A stretch of 64,000 bases of DNA from Papilionanthe hookeriana x Papilionanthe teres (GCA_022702705.1 CM040421.1:7508090-7572089), one strand, 5' to 3'. Shown: positions 1-13,539, counted from the first letter of the stretch. Numbers and translations are program-made. Notes: a model not told the origin generated them from the letters alone.

Positions 1-280
1 ATTTAATTATTTAGGGCTAACATCTGCATCATGCAAAACTTACAGATAGTTTGGAAGATAGGAGGGTTTATATCATACCGAACGACAACCTCAAAATTTT
101 AAGATGTGTTTGGGCTTATATTTCACGGTGTGCAAAAGCCTAAAAGATAAGGTGAGGGTTTACGTCGTACTAGACGAACTACCTCGAAGTTCTATGACTT
201 GTTGTTTAAACTAAAGAAAAGATTTGCTTTTGTAGACTGTCCTCCTCAGTTTGCTCTCTTAAAGATGTTCCTCTGCATAC
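1..280 (-). repeat. Inverted fragment of the Ogre LTR (U5 part)
   Basis: Read on the minus strand, bases 1 to about 240 follow the segment of LTR A near 5990-6190 and of LTR B near 15100-15300. Shared words, allowing for mutation, include the 'cgaggtagtt' and 'gaggttgtcgttcggtatga' blocks and the 'ataaaccct' run. The match gets weaker toward 280. The fragment lies head to head with LTR A, which starts about 60 bases later on the plus strand. It is therefore a remnant of another copy of the same family in opposite orientation, or an inverted duplication. No coding potential is seen. Confidence 0.7.
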
Positions 281-342
281 CTTGATCATTTAGGTGAATT
301 TAGGAAAAATTTAAGTTTGATAAATTCACCTAAATGATCAAG
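281..342. repeat. Perfect 22-bp inverted repeat with 18-nt loop
   Basis: The arms at 281-302 and 321-342 are exact reverse complements (the left arm starts CTTGATCATTTAGG), with the loop at 303-320. It sits at the junction between the inverted LTR fragment and the start of recognisable LTR A. Neither arm is present in LTR B or C, so it is not part of the LTR consensus. It may be a scar of the rearrangement or a small foldback insertion. Confidence 0.85.
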
Positions 343-3300
343 TTGCCCCCTGAACCATAAGTTTTCCTCAAATTCCAAAAAAAACCCAAAATTCCTCAAA
401 ATCATTTCAAAACAGTTCCTATCTCTTAAATCCACAAAAACACCCCAATACGCTCCAAATAACCTCCATATACCCTAAATGCCCCTCTTGGCCCAAAATT
501 CCAAAAAAATTTCAAAAATTCCCAAAAAATTTCAAAATCTCCCAAATATTCCCAATATCATTTTCTTTAACTATCACATGCTTTAATTTTATCAATTTAA
601 CCTAATTTAACCAAAGGCCCTAATTTGACCCATTTAACCCAAAAGTGTCCAAATTAAAACCAATGCCTACCCAATTGACCCCAATCTTGCCCAATTTCAA
701 TTCCAAACTTCAATTCAATATCTCTAATACCAATATAAACCAAATACAAGCCCAATTTGATCCACATTTGAATTCAATTGTACTTGAAATCCAAAATCTC
801 CAATTTTACCTATGTAATCCAAAATCCCTAAATTGACCCAATGTCAATCAATTCCCCCAAATTTCAATCCTAAACTCTTTCTAGCATCCCCACAAACAAA
901 ATGCAACATCAATTTGCCCCCAATTTGAACTCAAATTTCACCCAAGTCCTATTCAAACCAAAATACCCAAATTTGCCTTAAAATACCCATGAACACAAAC
1001 ATGCCCAAATCCAATCCAATTCAACTCAAATTCTCTTCAAATTGTTCTAAACTCTTCATAACATATTCCTACACCAAACACAACATTTATTTGGCTAAAA
1101 TTTTGACTTAAATCTCATTCAAAATCCCTTTGAACCAAAATCCCTAAATTTTCCCTAAATTTGTCACATGATCTAAATTCCCCAAATTGAATCCCCTAAC
1201 CCTAAAATTTCCACCCAATTTCTATCCAAAACCTTTCATGATAATTACTTGCATCAATTTGAACCATTAATTAAACCCTAGCCAAGCTATACCCTAACCT
1301 AAACCCAAGCCTAACCCATGATGATCCAAATTGATCAAATCACAAAATCCACCAAATTCACCTCCCAAATCAATTCAAATTCACCCCAAACCTCTTCCAT
1401 AAGCTTTGTGACAATCATTTAAGCCATTTTGATCAATCAATTTGATTCAAACCAAACCCAGACCCAAGTTAGCCCAACTTAAACCCAAATCAACCCATTT
1501 GGGCATATGACTCCATTTGAATCAACCAAGCCAAATTTGACCAAACCCACTTCATGGTAGCCAACCCTAGGCTTCCTAGGACTGGTCTGACCTGACCCAA
1601 ACCAGGCCCCTTGAGCCATGGACCAAAGGTCCACCACTTTGCACCATTGGCTTTAGCCATTTGGCTAAGCTTAAGTCCCATCTTTAAATTCCTGTATAAG
1701 CAACCCTCTGCCCAATTAAATGCCACTGAACTCCTCCCCCACTCCTCCTCAGTCTGCCAGCCACCTGCCCAGTACTTGCTAACTTCCAGAGCTGCCGAAA
1801 CAGGCATTCCCGAGCGCCCCCATGGGCTTAAAACCCAAAATTGATCCATGAAAGTGAGCAATCCCCTCACTGCCCAGCTACCCTGCTTAGCCCAAATCCT
1901 AAGCGAACCAGGGCACTCATTGCCTAGCCCCTGAGCTCTCCTCTCTGGCGAGTTATAAAATGGCTCCTCCACGACCAAATTTTAGGTGCTGAAAGTTTCT
2001 CCACAAAACTCTCCCAAACTGCTCCCAGATCCAATTCCAGCCAAGAGAAGAAGATTCCAACCATTCTCCTACCCTGAACTCCACCACCTGAGCTCATTTT
2101 CTCAGTCAAAATTCAGGTCAGAAATAAGACACTTCTCAAACCTCCACCAAAATTAAATTGACTTCACCCACACCATCCCCACACCAAGAGAAGGAGTTCC
2201 CCAGTGAAAGCCTCATCACCAGGCCACCCATTTATGCTATCAGCCAGAACTCCAAATCAGCCTTGGTCGAACTTGGGTCTAGGCATTTCACCACGACTAG
2301 AGGGTCAAGCCGTAGTCTCCTTGAACTCAAACGAACGTGTCGAGCACATCCAATTGAGGCTTCTCCTCTTGGACCAAGGTATGGAAACTTCTACTCAGCT
2401 CGAGCTTCCAAGAATTCTCCATTTCATTATACTTAATTTCAGTGCATGTTAGTCGTATAGATATGTTTGGCTAGGCTAGATGCGTCGATAGAAACCAAAC
2501 TCTCTCAATTTGGTTGAGTATCGAGCAAGATCTTAGGGTTTTGGTGTGGACGGCTCTCTGGTTGAACCAGATGGGGACGAAGCTCAGAGACCGTAGTATG
2601 GTGCGTGTAACGTTTGGACGGCTCAGATGAAGTTGCGCGGGAGCCCCATCCGTAAAGCGCACAGTGACTCGGATTGTTGCACCAAATCAGAAGACGCCGC
2701 GTGTGCTTTCAACGCCGCTGAGGATACAGTCAGCGCTGAGTCGAATAAGTAGGAAAATATGATTTTCTTAATTATTTAAATAGGCTGAACTTTAAAAATG
2801 CATATCTTTGCATAGAAAAATCATAAAAATAAACTAAAAATATCCTCTTGCTCAGTGAACAGAGGAAAACAATGTGGAATTAAAAGAGAAATATTTTGTT
2901 ATGTATTTAATTTTTAATCATTTATTTATTATCCTGAGTATTTTAATTCTCTATTCATACACATAATTCATCATGACATGAGACTTTATGGCTTTTGTAG
3001 CCTCTGATCTTGGGAACATTTTCTGATTTTTCTAAGGTCAGAGGTTATGTCTAGAAGGAGTTATCTATTTTCTAAGTTTAGGGCCATTCTCTTGAAAATT
3101 AGTTATGAAAATTAGCATGTTGCTCATAAAAATTTAGAAATATTAGGGGAAGTATCCTAGGACTAGAGGACCCTAAGAAAATTGTGGTTTGATTTTATTC
3201 ACTAAAAATAACCTTAATTTGACCAAACACTCAAAACTGAACTTAAATTAATTTGGAGCAAGCACAAATCAAAATGACATGAAATTAATTCTACACTGTG

Positions 3301-6300
3301 CTTTAGTATTAGGAGAACCTCACATAAAAATTTCAAATCAGTTGGAGTTAATTCAACCCACTAAATAAATTACTTATGTGACATAACCATATTTGACATT
3401 AAAAAATTCATAAAACCCAAAATATAACTAAAAAATTCACCAAATCAATTTTGGGAGTTCTCTTAGATCAGAGGAGTCCAGGTAAAATGAAATTGGATTT
3501 TTCATAGAAAATTCATTTTTAATCATTTTTTAATATTTTAATAATTGAAAAATCATAAAAATCATAAAAATATTAAAATTCACCAAAATGTCACATTTGG
3601 CCTCCTAATCACTTGGGAACCAATAAAATATTTTTCCTAAGTCTCTAACTAAAGATATTAAATTATAAAGGCTTAGGGTAATTTTTAATATTAAAAAATA
3701 GATTTTTCAAGCCTTTCACTAAAATCATTCTAATAATTCAAAACAAAATAAGAAAAATACAATGTTTATTTCTCTGAGTTCCTTGAGCTAAGAGAGATTT
3801 AAAAAAAATATAAAGCCAAATTTCCCCCTCAATTTTATTTTATAATTAATTAATACTCTAAAACTTAAAATAATTTTAATAATCTAAAACTTAAAATAAT
3901 TCTAATAAATAAATTAAAAATTCTAAAAATCACCAAAAAATGTCCAAGTGTTCTTCTGGCAAGTAGGAACCTCCCATAATTTTCCTAAGGACAGAAGTTT
4001 CACCTTGGTCATGTTGTTGAATTTTCATTGAAACCCCTATTTTCTACTAAAATAATTATATAAATTAAATTAAAAATATAAAAAAATCACATTTTCTCCT
4101 ATGATGTCTTAATTGACATGTGAGTGAGGTGACATAAAAATTTCAAATTCATTTAGGCTTAATTTAGTAAGCTATGAGATGAATAAGCTTAAGAGGTTAT
4201 AAGGGTAATTAAGGAACCTTAGCTTTAACTAATATTTAGGCTTAACCAAAGGAGAAGGGTAAATATTTGATCTTAATTTTCTTCTTGGATGATTGAAACA
4301 TAGAGATCTAAGGGGTAGAAACCATTAATCATCTTTAGCATTAAAGGAGAAATCCCAATTAATTAAGTCATTAAACTTTGGAAGTTAATTAAAACATAAA
4401 TTGTTAAGATTAGGGGATGTGACATAGGGAGAATCTAATTCTTTAAATTGAACCCCTAATCAATGAATTATTCAAATACCACCTATCTTTTACTAATGAA
4501 ACCTTAAAATGATAATTGAAATTAATAATTAAAAAGAATCTTATGATTAAATTAAAACAATTTTAAATACCAAAATTAATTTGAAATAACTTAAAATTAA
4601 ATTAAAGTAAATTTAAAATATTAAGATCAATTTAAAATAATTTATAATTCTGAACATCATAATTAAATTAAGTCAATTTAAAATATTAAAATTAATCTGA
4701 AACATTATAATTAAATTAGAACAATTTAAAACATTAAAATTAATTTAATTGAATTAAATTAATTTAAAAACTTTTTCCAATTTAAAATAATTTAAAATAT
4801 TTAAAAATTGACTAAAACTTTATAGCTAAATTAAATCACTTTAAACTACTAATTCAACTTTAATAAAGAATGGTTAAGTTCTTTAGTGGACTAATTTGCC
4901 CATAATGGCTTTCATCTTTATAACTCTTAAATGAAGTGTCAAATCAAATGTCACCTTACTAATAAGATAATCAAACATCCAAGTTTGCTGAGCAAGAATC
5001 AAAATTCAACTAAACCCCAGATGATCAATTCATCCATGTAATGAAATTCATTTGGACTCAAAATGATCCCAGAAGCATTGAAAAGATATTCAGGACTCGT
5101 CCTAAGAACTTTCTCAATCTAATGGGATGTTTTAGAAGAACAATTGAACTCCATTGTTCTTTGATGAAGAAAATCATCCTCAAATACGCCTTAGGAATTT
5201 ACTAGTGATAGGATTAGGATTTGGTAGACAACCATGATCTTCCCTTAGCTTTACTTAGATGTTTTCTTTCAAGTATTTAAATGCCCTAACATGCATTTTA
5301 AGTGCAGTTGGAAATGGCGAGAAAACCCGCCAGGTACACTTTTATTTGATTGCAATTTACTTACATGCGCTGTACTATACTTTCCTTTCTCGTAAGCTTG
5401 CATGTTGAAACAACAATATCACCCTGCATGAAAACTAAAACCTTTAGGATAGCCGCAAAACTGAAACTAAAATTAAAGCTAAAATCAAAATAATATAAAA
5501 TTTACCACCACAACATTTAAAATATAAGACAACTCAAAATTTAATCACAAACAAATAACATTGCAATCATAATTAAATTAAAACATTTCGTTGGATGATC
5601 GGGAATACCTCAGATAATGTAGCCTATGTGTTACTAACGAGATTTCCCACGGTCTAAATGAAAGTGTGGAACTCATTTAGTTGAGTTTACAAAATTCATT
5701 TGGCCTAAGTGAATCCAATGAAAATAATGGTTTCGGGATGATGGAACCGTGGGATCTTAACCGGTTATGCTTAATTAATTTTAATATATCCTCTAATAAA
5801 AGTTAAGACATTGAAATTGACTTAATAGAAAACTCAACCTCTAAACCATGACACTTCTCTCATCTCTTGATTGTCACTTCTTAAACTAAACCCTCTGCAA
5901 TAACAAGGAGCTCGGAGCAAGCGTGGTGGGCAACACAGTCATCTTCAACAGCAAAACGAACTTTCATCGGCTTAATCCTTTCCTTAGAAATAAACAACTA
6001 AGCCATAAGATTTAGAGGTAGTTTACCTAACATAACATAAATCCTCACTTCATCCTTTAGGCATTTGCATGATCATGATAATGCAATCTAAGCCCTAACT
6101 CATCTTAGGATTCCGAGGTTGTCGTTTGTTATGACATAAACCCTTCTATCTTCCAGGCCATTTATATGATTATGTCATGCAAATATAAGTCCTAATTAAT
6201 TAAAATTGGCAAAATTGAAACATCAAATAAATATCTCTTTAAATCGAAGTCAAATCATAGGATAGTTGGGAAGTCATCAAAGTTTGCTTCAAATCCGTGA

Positions 6301-6826
6301 CATCCCCTACCACTCTTCCTTTGGATTCCTAAAAGTGTTGTTCCAAATCTGATTCATTCCCTTTTGAATTTCCAAAATCCAATCATTTGAATCCTAAACT
6401 TTAAAATTCTTGAAAGCAGACCATTGGTCTTAATCAAGAGTTTTCTTAAATGACTCCCATCATTTAAGATGTAATTAACTATAGGGGCTTGGCCTTATAG
6501 GGAAATTTAGAACCCAGGTAATATAAACCATATTTAATTCTTTTTTATTAAGTAGAGTACTTTGTCGGTTAACATAAAAATGGTTCACAGACCAAACAGA
6601 TGTCATAAATTTACTGGTTTATCTAATTGAGCCCCATTAGTAAACAATGCATCTATTCCTTAGGATAAACACAGTTTATGGTGCGGCTTTCAATTATTTG
6701 AACTATTAAAGATATGAGATCGATTTGGTCTCGTATTTTCAAAAATCAAATATTATTTTCCAAACTATTTAAAATTATATATATGTAAATTAAATTAAAC
6801 CTAAATCAAAGGAAAATGCGGCCGAA
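343..6826 (+). mobile_element. Ogre/Tat-type LTR, copy A (5'-truncated)
   Basis: Bases 343-6826 align collinearly with LTR B (from about 9135) and LTR C (from about 43100). About 540 bp of the 5' end is missing. Landmarks in order are a low-complexity 'cccaaat' region (343-1500), a TATA-like box near 1954, a GC-richer block (2460-2750), long AT-rich R/U5 DNA with AAATT-like repeats (4500-4800), and a conserved block (5580-6190) shared with the other two copies. It ends just before a primer binding site at 6832. Its 3' end (gccga) has lost the CA seen in copy C. It is more diverged from B and C than these are from each other, with several CpG-to-TpG changes. The many small open frames inside are not conserved between copies and I do not call them genes. 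Confidence 0.85.
1954..1960 (+). promoter_or_regulatory. TATA box of LTR A
   Basis: The sequence TATAAAA lies where LTR B and LTR C have TATTTAA, each time after a GC-richer stretch. By the usual spacing, transcription would start near 1985. Inferred from sequence and position only. Confidence 0.5.
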
Positions 6827-6831
6827 ATTTC

Positions 6832-6849
6832 TGGCGACTCTGCTGGGGA
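6832..6849 (+). promoter_or_regulatory. Primer binding site, copy A
   Basis: TGGCGACTCTGCTGGGGA starts a few bases after the LTR end. It begins with TGG, as a site complementary to a tRNA CCA end should. From memory this type is complementary to a plant tRNA-Arg and typical of Ogre elements. Copy C has the same site with one change (C to T) at 49890-49907. Confidence 0.8.
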
Positions 6850-7424
6850 CTAGTTCTTCTCTCCATTTTAGATTAGATGGGTTGCTTTCATAAATCAGTA
6901 GTAAATCCATGCCTCTAGTGGACCAAACTACCATTCTTTCCGTTAGCGTGCCTCGTTCATTTCTGTCTTGAATGAGTATAGTCAACTCTTTTTGATTCTG
7001 GAGCCACTACTTAAATACTTTTAAGTAGAGAGGTTTCGAAATCTCTTTTTCACCTCTCGAAGTGAGGTGAGACCCCCAATAGGTGTTAGTTTAGGAGTGA
7101 TCTACCAAATTGAGATTCCTATGAGGTTTACCTTTCCTAAATTCGGGATAAGGGTCTGGTAGCCTTCTCTCTCTTATTATGATTGACTCTACTCTTAACT
7201 AAATCTTCATCAATTTTCTATTCCCTAAATTCCTCTATTAACTACAAAAAAAAATAAGACTTAACACAATTTGAAAAGTTTTACAAAACAAACAAAATCA
7301 AAATGAAATTAATAAAGACTTGTTCAGACTTTGCCTTGAATATTCTTTGTTTCATCCTAAAGATCATTGTAATGAAGAGGGAAGTGTAGCATAACGTTGA
7401 CACTCTGAATCTATTATGTAGAAG
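6850..7424 (+). other. Untranslated leader, copy A
   Basis: Noncoding stretch between the PBS and the ORF1 start. It is collinear with 49908-50425 in copy C (shared words around 'accattct..ccgtt' and 'aataggtgttagtttaggag'). No gene is seen. It ends in 'tatgtag' directly before the ORF1 ATG, a possible splice acceptor. Confidence 0.6.
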
Positions 7425-8595
7425 ATGTCTGCACCAAAGTTGATCTTTTCCTTCACCGCTGGAATGAACTTAGCAATCAACAAGAATGAACTGCCTGATG
7501 ACGCAGTCATCTATTTTGGACAAGGATTTGATCAAACAGACATTAAGTTCTGAGACGTTATCGTCATCTGTATCGAAATCCATGGTACTAAAATCTGTGG
7601 AGCATGTAGTTGAATTCAATCTGAAGTTAGCTCAGGTGTTTCCTCCCCTAAAGAGGGTCCTAACTGAAGAAGACACTATTGCCCGTAAGAGATTAGATGT
7701 CAAAGCTAATAAGACTGCCCCCAGGACAGTTGTGGATACCCCCGCTGGTCTAGTCATCACTGCACCTATCCCCACTCCCGCCAAATGGAAAGGGAACGAA
7801 GTTCAGATAAGTGATGAGCCTATTACCGTGGAGGGTTCAAATTTTGTTGCAGTACCGCTTGTGTTTGAGATAGGGTCTAGCTCGAAGTTTGTTCCCTTAA
7901 CTAGATCCCAAAGGAGGAACAAGAATAGAAGAGCGGCTAAGGTCAAGAAAATCAAGACCGCTGAAGTTGTCATTCCTGAAGAGATCCTGGAAGAGGAAGA
8001 AGAACTGCCAAAACTTTCACCCTTGCTGGGAGGGAATAGGTTTTACCTACTTTCTGCTGCCCCTGAGGAAGAAAGTGCCCAAAGGATTGCTGCCGCATTA
8101 CCCTGGCCGGTGTATTATGATGATCATAGAGAACAAAAGGCAAGGAGTACGCCACTTACTCGATTGAGAATGATAATTGAGAAATTGGAAGGAAAGGATA
8201 GTAGCTCTGTGTCCGAGATCCTGAGAAGAATGGGAAGAATGCCTATAAAAGCACGTCTCAGACCGAGAATGCTTCCCTCTGTCGTACAAAGAGAACTTCC
8301 ACCGAGGATGAGAAAACTGAGTAACAAGAAGTTACCTGCCATGGTATCTAGCCCGCATCTTAGTAGGCACACCACCTTTCAACCTACCGCTGATGGACCA
8401 TCCAGTTCTAGGCACCCAATTTCAAAAAGGATGATGTGGTGACCTAAAGTTGCAGAGCCAATACCGACAAAATAGCTAGAATTGAGGAGTTCCAATGCTG
8501 AATCCAGAGCTAAAGGAAGAACTGCAGTTTCAGAGACAACTCCAAGGACGAGGTTTACTGACTACAGTCTACCAGTCATAGGATTGTCAGAGGAA
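7425..8595 (+). pseudogene. Ogre ORF1 (unknown function), copy A, frameshifted and cut off by LTR B
   Basis: ATG at 7425 begins MSAPKLIFSF, matching MTAPKLIFSF at 50426 in copy C, and shares the motif FGQGFDxTDIKF. This frame ends at a stop near 7554. The collinear protein then continues in another frame up to the stop at 8440-8442. That second part matches 50796-51512 in copy C: EIGSSSKFVPLTRSQRRNKN is a basic stretch, followed by an acidic run, then SEILRRMGR and a C-terminal basic region. Ogre elements are known to carry an extra ORF before gag. I cannot assign a function; the basic segment could bind nucleic acid or act as a nuclear signal. Bases 8443-8595 are degraded downstream sequence, ending exactly at the TG of LTR B. 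No gag follows. Confidence 0.75.
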
Positions 8596-10935
8596 TGTTG
8601 ACCTCATTTTTGATGAGGTCTTCTCTTCTTCTTTTTAGTACTTAGGATCTAACCTTAAGCTTTTCCTTTGACTATCTTAGAGGACTAGAATTAGGACCCA
8701 CCTTTTAGAAATTCAAACCACTTCTTAACTCCCTGCAAACTCCACAAACTTGACTGTAGACCCCTAATCACCTAGAAGGTTGAAATCAAATGTGGAAGTT
8801 TAAAGAATGAGTTCCTATAGGACTCTTTGGCCTTAGGACTACCCCCAGGTGGCCCTGGTCCAGTGAAGGGGCTGACTTACACACACACTACACCTATACA
8901 CTACAATTTCACACACCTATACCTAACTCGACCTCCCGACTCATGTAGGTGATTCACATGGATGGTCCTTAACCCCTAAGCCCTCGCTAAGAGGGTTAGG
9001 AACAACATAGTGGATGCCTCAAATGAGTCCCTTCATGGCTCATGTGGGCTTGATATGGCTTCATGGCTCAACCAAAATGATTTCATTCCACTTATATTCA
9101 CCCAATCTTCAATTTCCCAAATTTTCAATTTTTGACCCCCGGGACCCTACACCCGCCTAGCCTACCCAAAACCCTTGAAACTACCCAAATTTCTCAAAAA
9201 TTTTAAAATAACCAAAAAATCTCCAAAATCATTCCTAAACATTTCTCATTACTCAAATTGATCATTCATACCCAAAAATACCAAAAATTCCAAAAATACC
9301 TCCCAATACCCTCCAAATACCCAAAATACCCCTCTTGACCCAAAAATCCAAAAATTCAGAAAATTCCCAAAAAATTCCAGAAAATCCCAAATATTCCCAA
9401 TTTCATTTTGTTCAACTACACCATGGGCCAATTTTGTCAATTTACCCCACTTTTGTCAAAACCCCCAATTTGACCCATTTTAACCCAAAGTGAATCCAAT
9501 GTTAAACCAAACCTACCCAATTGACCCAAATTCTGGTCCAATTCAATTCTAAACTTCAATTCAACAATCCCAACACCAATCTAGACCAAACCCAAGTCCA
9601 ATTTGATTGACATTTGGATCCAATTTCACTTTGGGCCTTAAAGCCCAATTTGGACCCATGACCCAAACATAACCCAAACTCACCCAATTCAACTCCAATT
9701 AACCCCAAATCTTTTCCAAATCTTCCTTAACATTACAATAAACAAAAAACTAACATGATTTGCCCAACATTTAGACCCAAACCCCACTCAACTTCAACCC
9801 AAAGCTAAAAGGCCCTATTTTGACCTAAACCCAAACCTAACCCAAATGAGCCCAAACCCCAAAATCAAAGCCCAACCAAAGTCAAAACCTCTTTGAAACA
9901 CTCCCATAAACATTTCATAACATTAATTTTACATCAATTTCAACCCTAGCCCAACATTGGCCCAAGTTAGCCCAATTTGACCTATATTGGCCCATTCATC
10001 AAAGAAGCCTAAATTCAAATCAATTCAAACCCAAATCACTCCCAATTTGCTCCAAGTCACTCATGACACATCTATGAGCTAAACCCAACAATTATTTGGC
10101 CCAAGCCTTTACCAAAATTTCATCCTAAAATCCATTTTAAAATTCAAAAAGCCCACTTCCCTTAAACCTTCTTAAAAGCCCAAACTTCATGCTAAAGCCC
10201 ACATGACACATTCTTTTCATCACTCCATTAATTGAAATTATCCCTAAAGCCTAAATCAATAATCAAATCATTCCAAATTAGGCTTTATCCAAATTCCATC
10301 AAAAGTACCCAATATCCTTAAAAAACCATTTTCATGAAACCAAGCCAACTTTTTCCAAAGCTAAATGGAGCCATGAAGCCACTCTTAAGCCACATGTAAG
10401 CCATGTGAGTTGCTCACATGTGACCTAACCACATTTGGCAAAAAGAGGGCCCCCTTTCCTAATCCTTCTTAAACCTTTTTTTACCTTAAGCATGTCACAC
10501 ACTAAACCATGCTTAGCCACCTCATCATGGATGGAGACCATACCATTTTCTCTTGGCTGACCCAAGTGATCCTTTTCGACCCAAAACCGGGCCTCGGGTG
10601 GTGCACCTAGCCCAAAGGGATGGGTTGACCAATTTGAGCCAAAATAAGCCTCTCCCCATTCCATTTCAATCCAAGCTCTTTACACATGGCATTGGCCAAT
10701 TGATCGCACTAAGCCCCGACCCGACCTCCCCGATGACAACAGTGACTCGACCCCGGCCGGCCAGCCACCACAGCCGTCGGAAACCACCAGGCTGAGAGCT
10801 CACATGTGAGCCCAAACTGGGAATTCTCACCTGCTGAGCTGCCCCATCCCCAGTGGCCATTGCAGCTGTTCTTCTCTTGCCAAGAGCAGCTGATCCCAAG
10901 CCCTAACTCTCCCTAGGAGGCCCTCCACCCTCTCC

Positions 10936-10943
10936 TATTTAAA
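10936..10943 (+). promoter_or_regulatory. TATA-like box of LTR B
   Basis: TATTTAAA lies at the right edge of the GC-rich zone and before 'cacccctctcggcc', a context repeated in LTR C (44923). A start of transcription near 10970 would leave U3 at about 2.37 kb and R plus U5 at about 5 kb. Confidence 0.55.
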
Positions 10944-11364
10944 CACCACCCCTCTCGGCCATGAGAGATGCTCGAACCGGACCTTATCGAAACCCCGCCA
11001 AAATTGTTCCGTAACACTCTCCATACTTAGAGCAGTTGATCCCCAGTGACAATTTTCCCTAATCCCCACCAACAGAGCCCAATTTCTCAGCCAAAATTCC
11101 ACCAAAACCAGGACACTTCTCCACAGTGGATCAATCCCCAAATTGATTGGTCCTACACCTTCACCAGACCAAGAGAAGGAGTCCACTAGCAAAAGCCCCC
11201 TCTCCAGGCCACCCAGTTGCTCCAGCCTCCAAGCTTTGTGATCGGCTGTGGTCGAAATCATACCTAGGCGATTCACCAGACCAGGAGACTTCATCTGGAG
11301 CTTGCTGGAATCCAATCGAAGGTGACACAACCCTCAGATTGAAGCCACACTTCTCTAAGCAAAG

Positions 11365-11366
11365 GT
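11365..11366 (+). promoter_or_regulatory. Conserved GT splice-donor-like site in LTR B
   Basis: The context AAGGTATGAGCT recurs in LTR C (donor GT at 45355) and as AAGGTATGGA in LTR A (2379). It lies about 400 nt downstream of the TATA box in each copy. The fit to a plant donor is good. Use as an intron donor is inference. Confidence 0.35.
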
Positions 11367-11450
11367 ATGAGCTAATTCTTCATCCCGAGCTTCTGGAGAT
11401 TCTCTATTTCAAATGCTTTAATTTCAATGCATGATCACCGTATAGATGTA

Positions 11451-11469
11451 TTCGTCTCTTCAAGACGAA
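11451..11469. repeat. Conserved small hairpin in LTR B
   Basis: TTCGTCTCTTCAAGACGAA forms a 7-bp perfect stem with a 5-nt loop. The identical 19-mer occurs at 45441-45459 in LTR C, but not at the collinear place in LTR A. Confidence 0.6.
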
Positions 11470-13539
11470 TCCATAGAGCATAAGAACACGAAAATCCGTT
11501 AAGTATTGAGTGAGATATTAGGGATTTAGTGTGGACGGCTCTCGGGTGAGGACACTTGGGGACGGTGAACGGATGCCGTTCATTTAATACACGCACGGAC
11601 GGACGGTTCAGATGGCGTCGGACCAGGAGATGGTACATGAACCGCGGGCCGCATGGCGCTGAGTCGGAAGGCGGCGTCGAATGGGAGCGCGCCGCGTGGC
11701 CGTTCGGAGATGCCGAGGATGACGGGGCGCCGTGTGGATAAGTAGGAAATTAGGTTATTTTTCCTATTTATTTAATTCCCTAAACTTCAAAAATGCATAA
11801 CTTTGTGTAGAAAAATCAGAAAAATAAAATAAAAATACCCTCTTGCTCAGTGAACAGAGGAGAATAATGTGGAAAAGAAATCATTTAATTTCATCAAGTA
11901 TTTTATTTTTAATGATTTATTTCCCTTCTGCATTGTTTTAATTCTCCATGCATATAGGAAATTCACCATAGCATGAGACCATAGGGCTTTTGAAGCCTCT
12001 GAATTTGGGAACATTCCCTGAATTTTCCAAAGTTAGAGGCCATCCCTATGAGAAGTTATTGATTTTTCAAATTCATGTTACTATTTTCAGTATTTTAATT
12101 CCAATAATTAGCATGTTGTGAAATAAATTCTAGGAAAATTTGGTGATGTCTCTTATGACTAGAGGACCCTAGGAAAAATAGATTTTGAGTTAACTCATTT
12201 AAAATAACCCTAATTGGCTTAAACACCCAAAATAGATTCCTAATTAATTAGAGCTAACCATACATCAAATTGACTTAAAATCAATTCTCCACTGACCTTT
12301 AGGATCAGAGGAACTCACCATAAAAATTTGAAGTCAATTGGACTTGGTTAGCCCTACTAAATGGGTTGATTAAGCCATTTAATCAATTTAAATTTTAAAA
12401 ATTCATAACTTTCAAAATACCTTTCAAAAATTCACCAAATTGGTTTTGGAGACTCTTTGATATTAGGGGAATTTAATAAAATTAAAATTTCAATTTTCTA
12501 AAAAAGTTGATTTTTTGTATTATTTTAATATTTTAATGATTAAAAAATAATAAAAAAATCATAAAAATAATAAAATTCACCAAAATGTCACATTTTGAAT
12601 TTTAATCACTTAGGAACAAATCCCATATTTTTCTTAGGTCTATTTAATGAGATATTAAATTTTAAAGCCCTAAGGTAATTTAAAAATTAAAAAATACATT
12701 TTTTGGCATTTTCACTAAAATAATTATAATAAATCATAGTTTAATCAGAAAATTGTAAAAATTGATTCTCTGATTTCCTTGATATCAGAGAGATTTTTGA
12801 GAAATATAAATTTCATTTTTCAACCTTTACTTTATTTTTAAATTAATTAACACTCCAAAACTTAAAATAATTATAATAAAAATAATATAATTCAAAAAAT
12901 CACCAAAATTGGTCCAAGTGGTTATTAGGAATGTCCCATAATTTTCTTAAGGACAGTAAACTTTCCTTGGGTCATGTTATTAAATTTTCCTCGAAATCTC
13001 TATTTTCCACTAAAAATAATTATATAAATAAATTAAATACATAAAAATCACATTTTCTCCTCTCATGTCTTTATTGACATATGAGTGAAGTCGCATAAAA
13101 ATTTCAAGTTCATTTAAGCTCATTTTAGTGAGTTATGAAATTATTAAGCTTGAAGGGCAAAATGGTAATTAAAAAATTTTAACCCTTAATTAAAACTTTA
13201 GGTTTAATAAAATTAACAAGTAAAATATTTGATCTTAATCTGATTTGGATGATTGAAATTTAAATAATTAAAGGGTAGAAACTCATTAAACAATTTAAAA
13301 TAATTGAAATAAACCTTAATTAAATAATTGATTAAATTTGGAAGAATAATAAAATTGGAATTATTAAAATAGGGATATTATTAGGAAGAGATTTATTCTT
13401 TAATTTAAAAATCCCTAAATTAATCATTTCAATAATATTTAATTCCTAATTAAAAATGTTAATTCAAATTTAAGTTTTAAAATGTTAAAGGACTTAATTA
13501 TTAAATTAAATTAAAAAGTTAAATTATTAAACTCTTTTT

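Noticed and set aside
281..342. The hairpin as a microRNA precursor
   Set aside because: The stem is only 22 bp with a short loop, perfect pairing and no flanking stem; nothing indicates Dicer processing.
1490..2452. Several open frames of 60-160 codons on both strands in the GC-richer part of LTR A
   Set aside because: They are not conserved in frame in LTRs B and C, have no recognisable domain and lie in LTR DNA.
10425..11741. Open frames in the GC-rich zone of LTR B (and 44653-45764 in LTR C)
   Set aside because: Same reasoning: they overlap on both strands and do not keep the same protein between copies.
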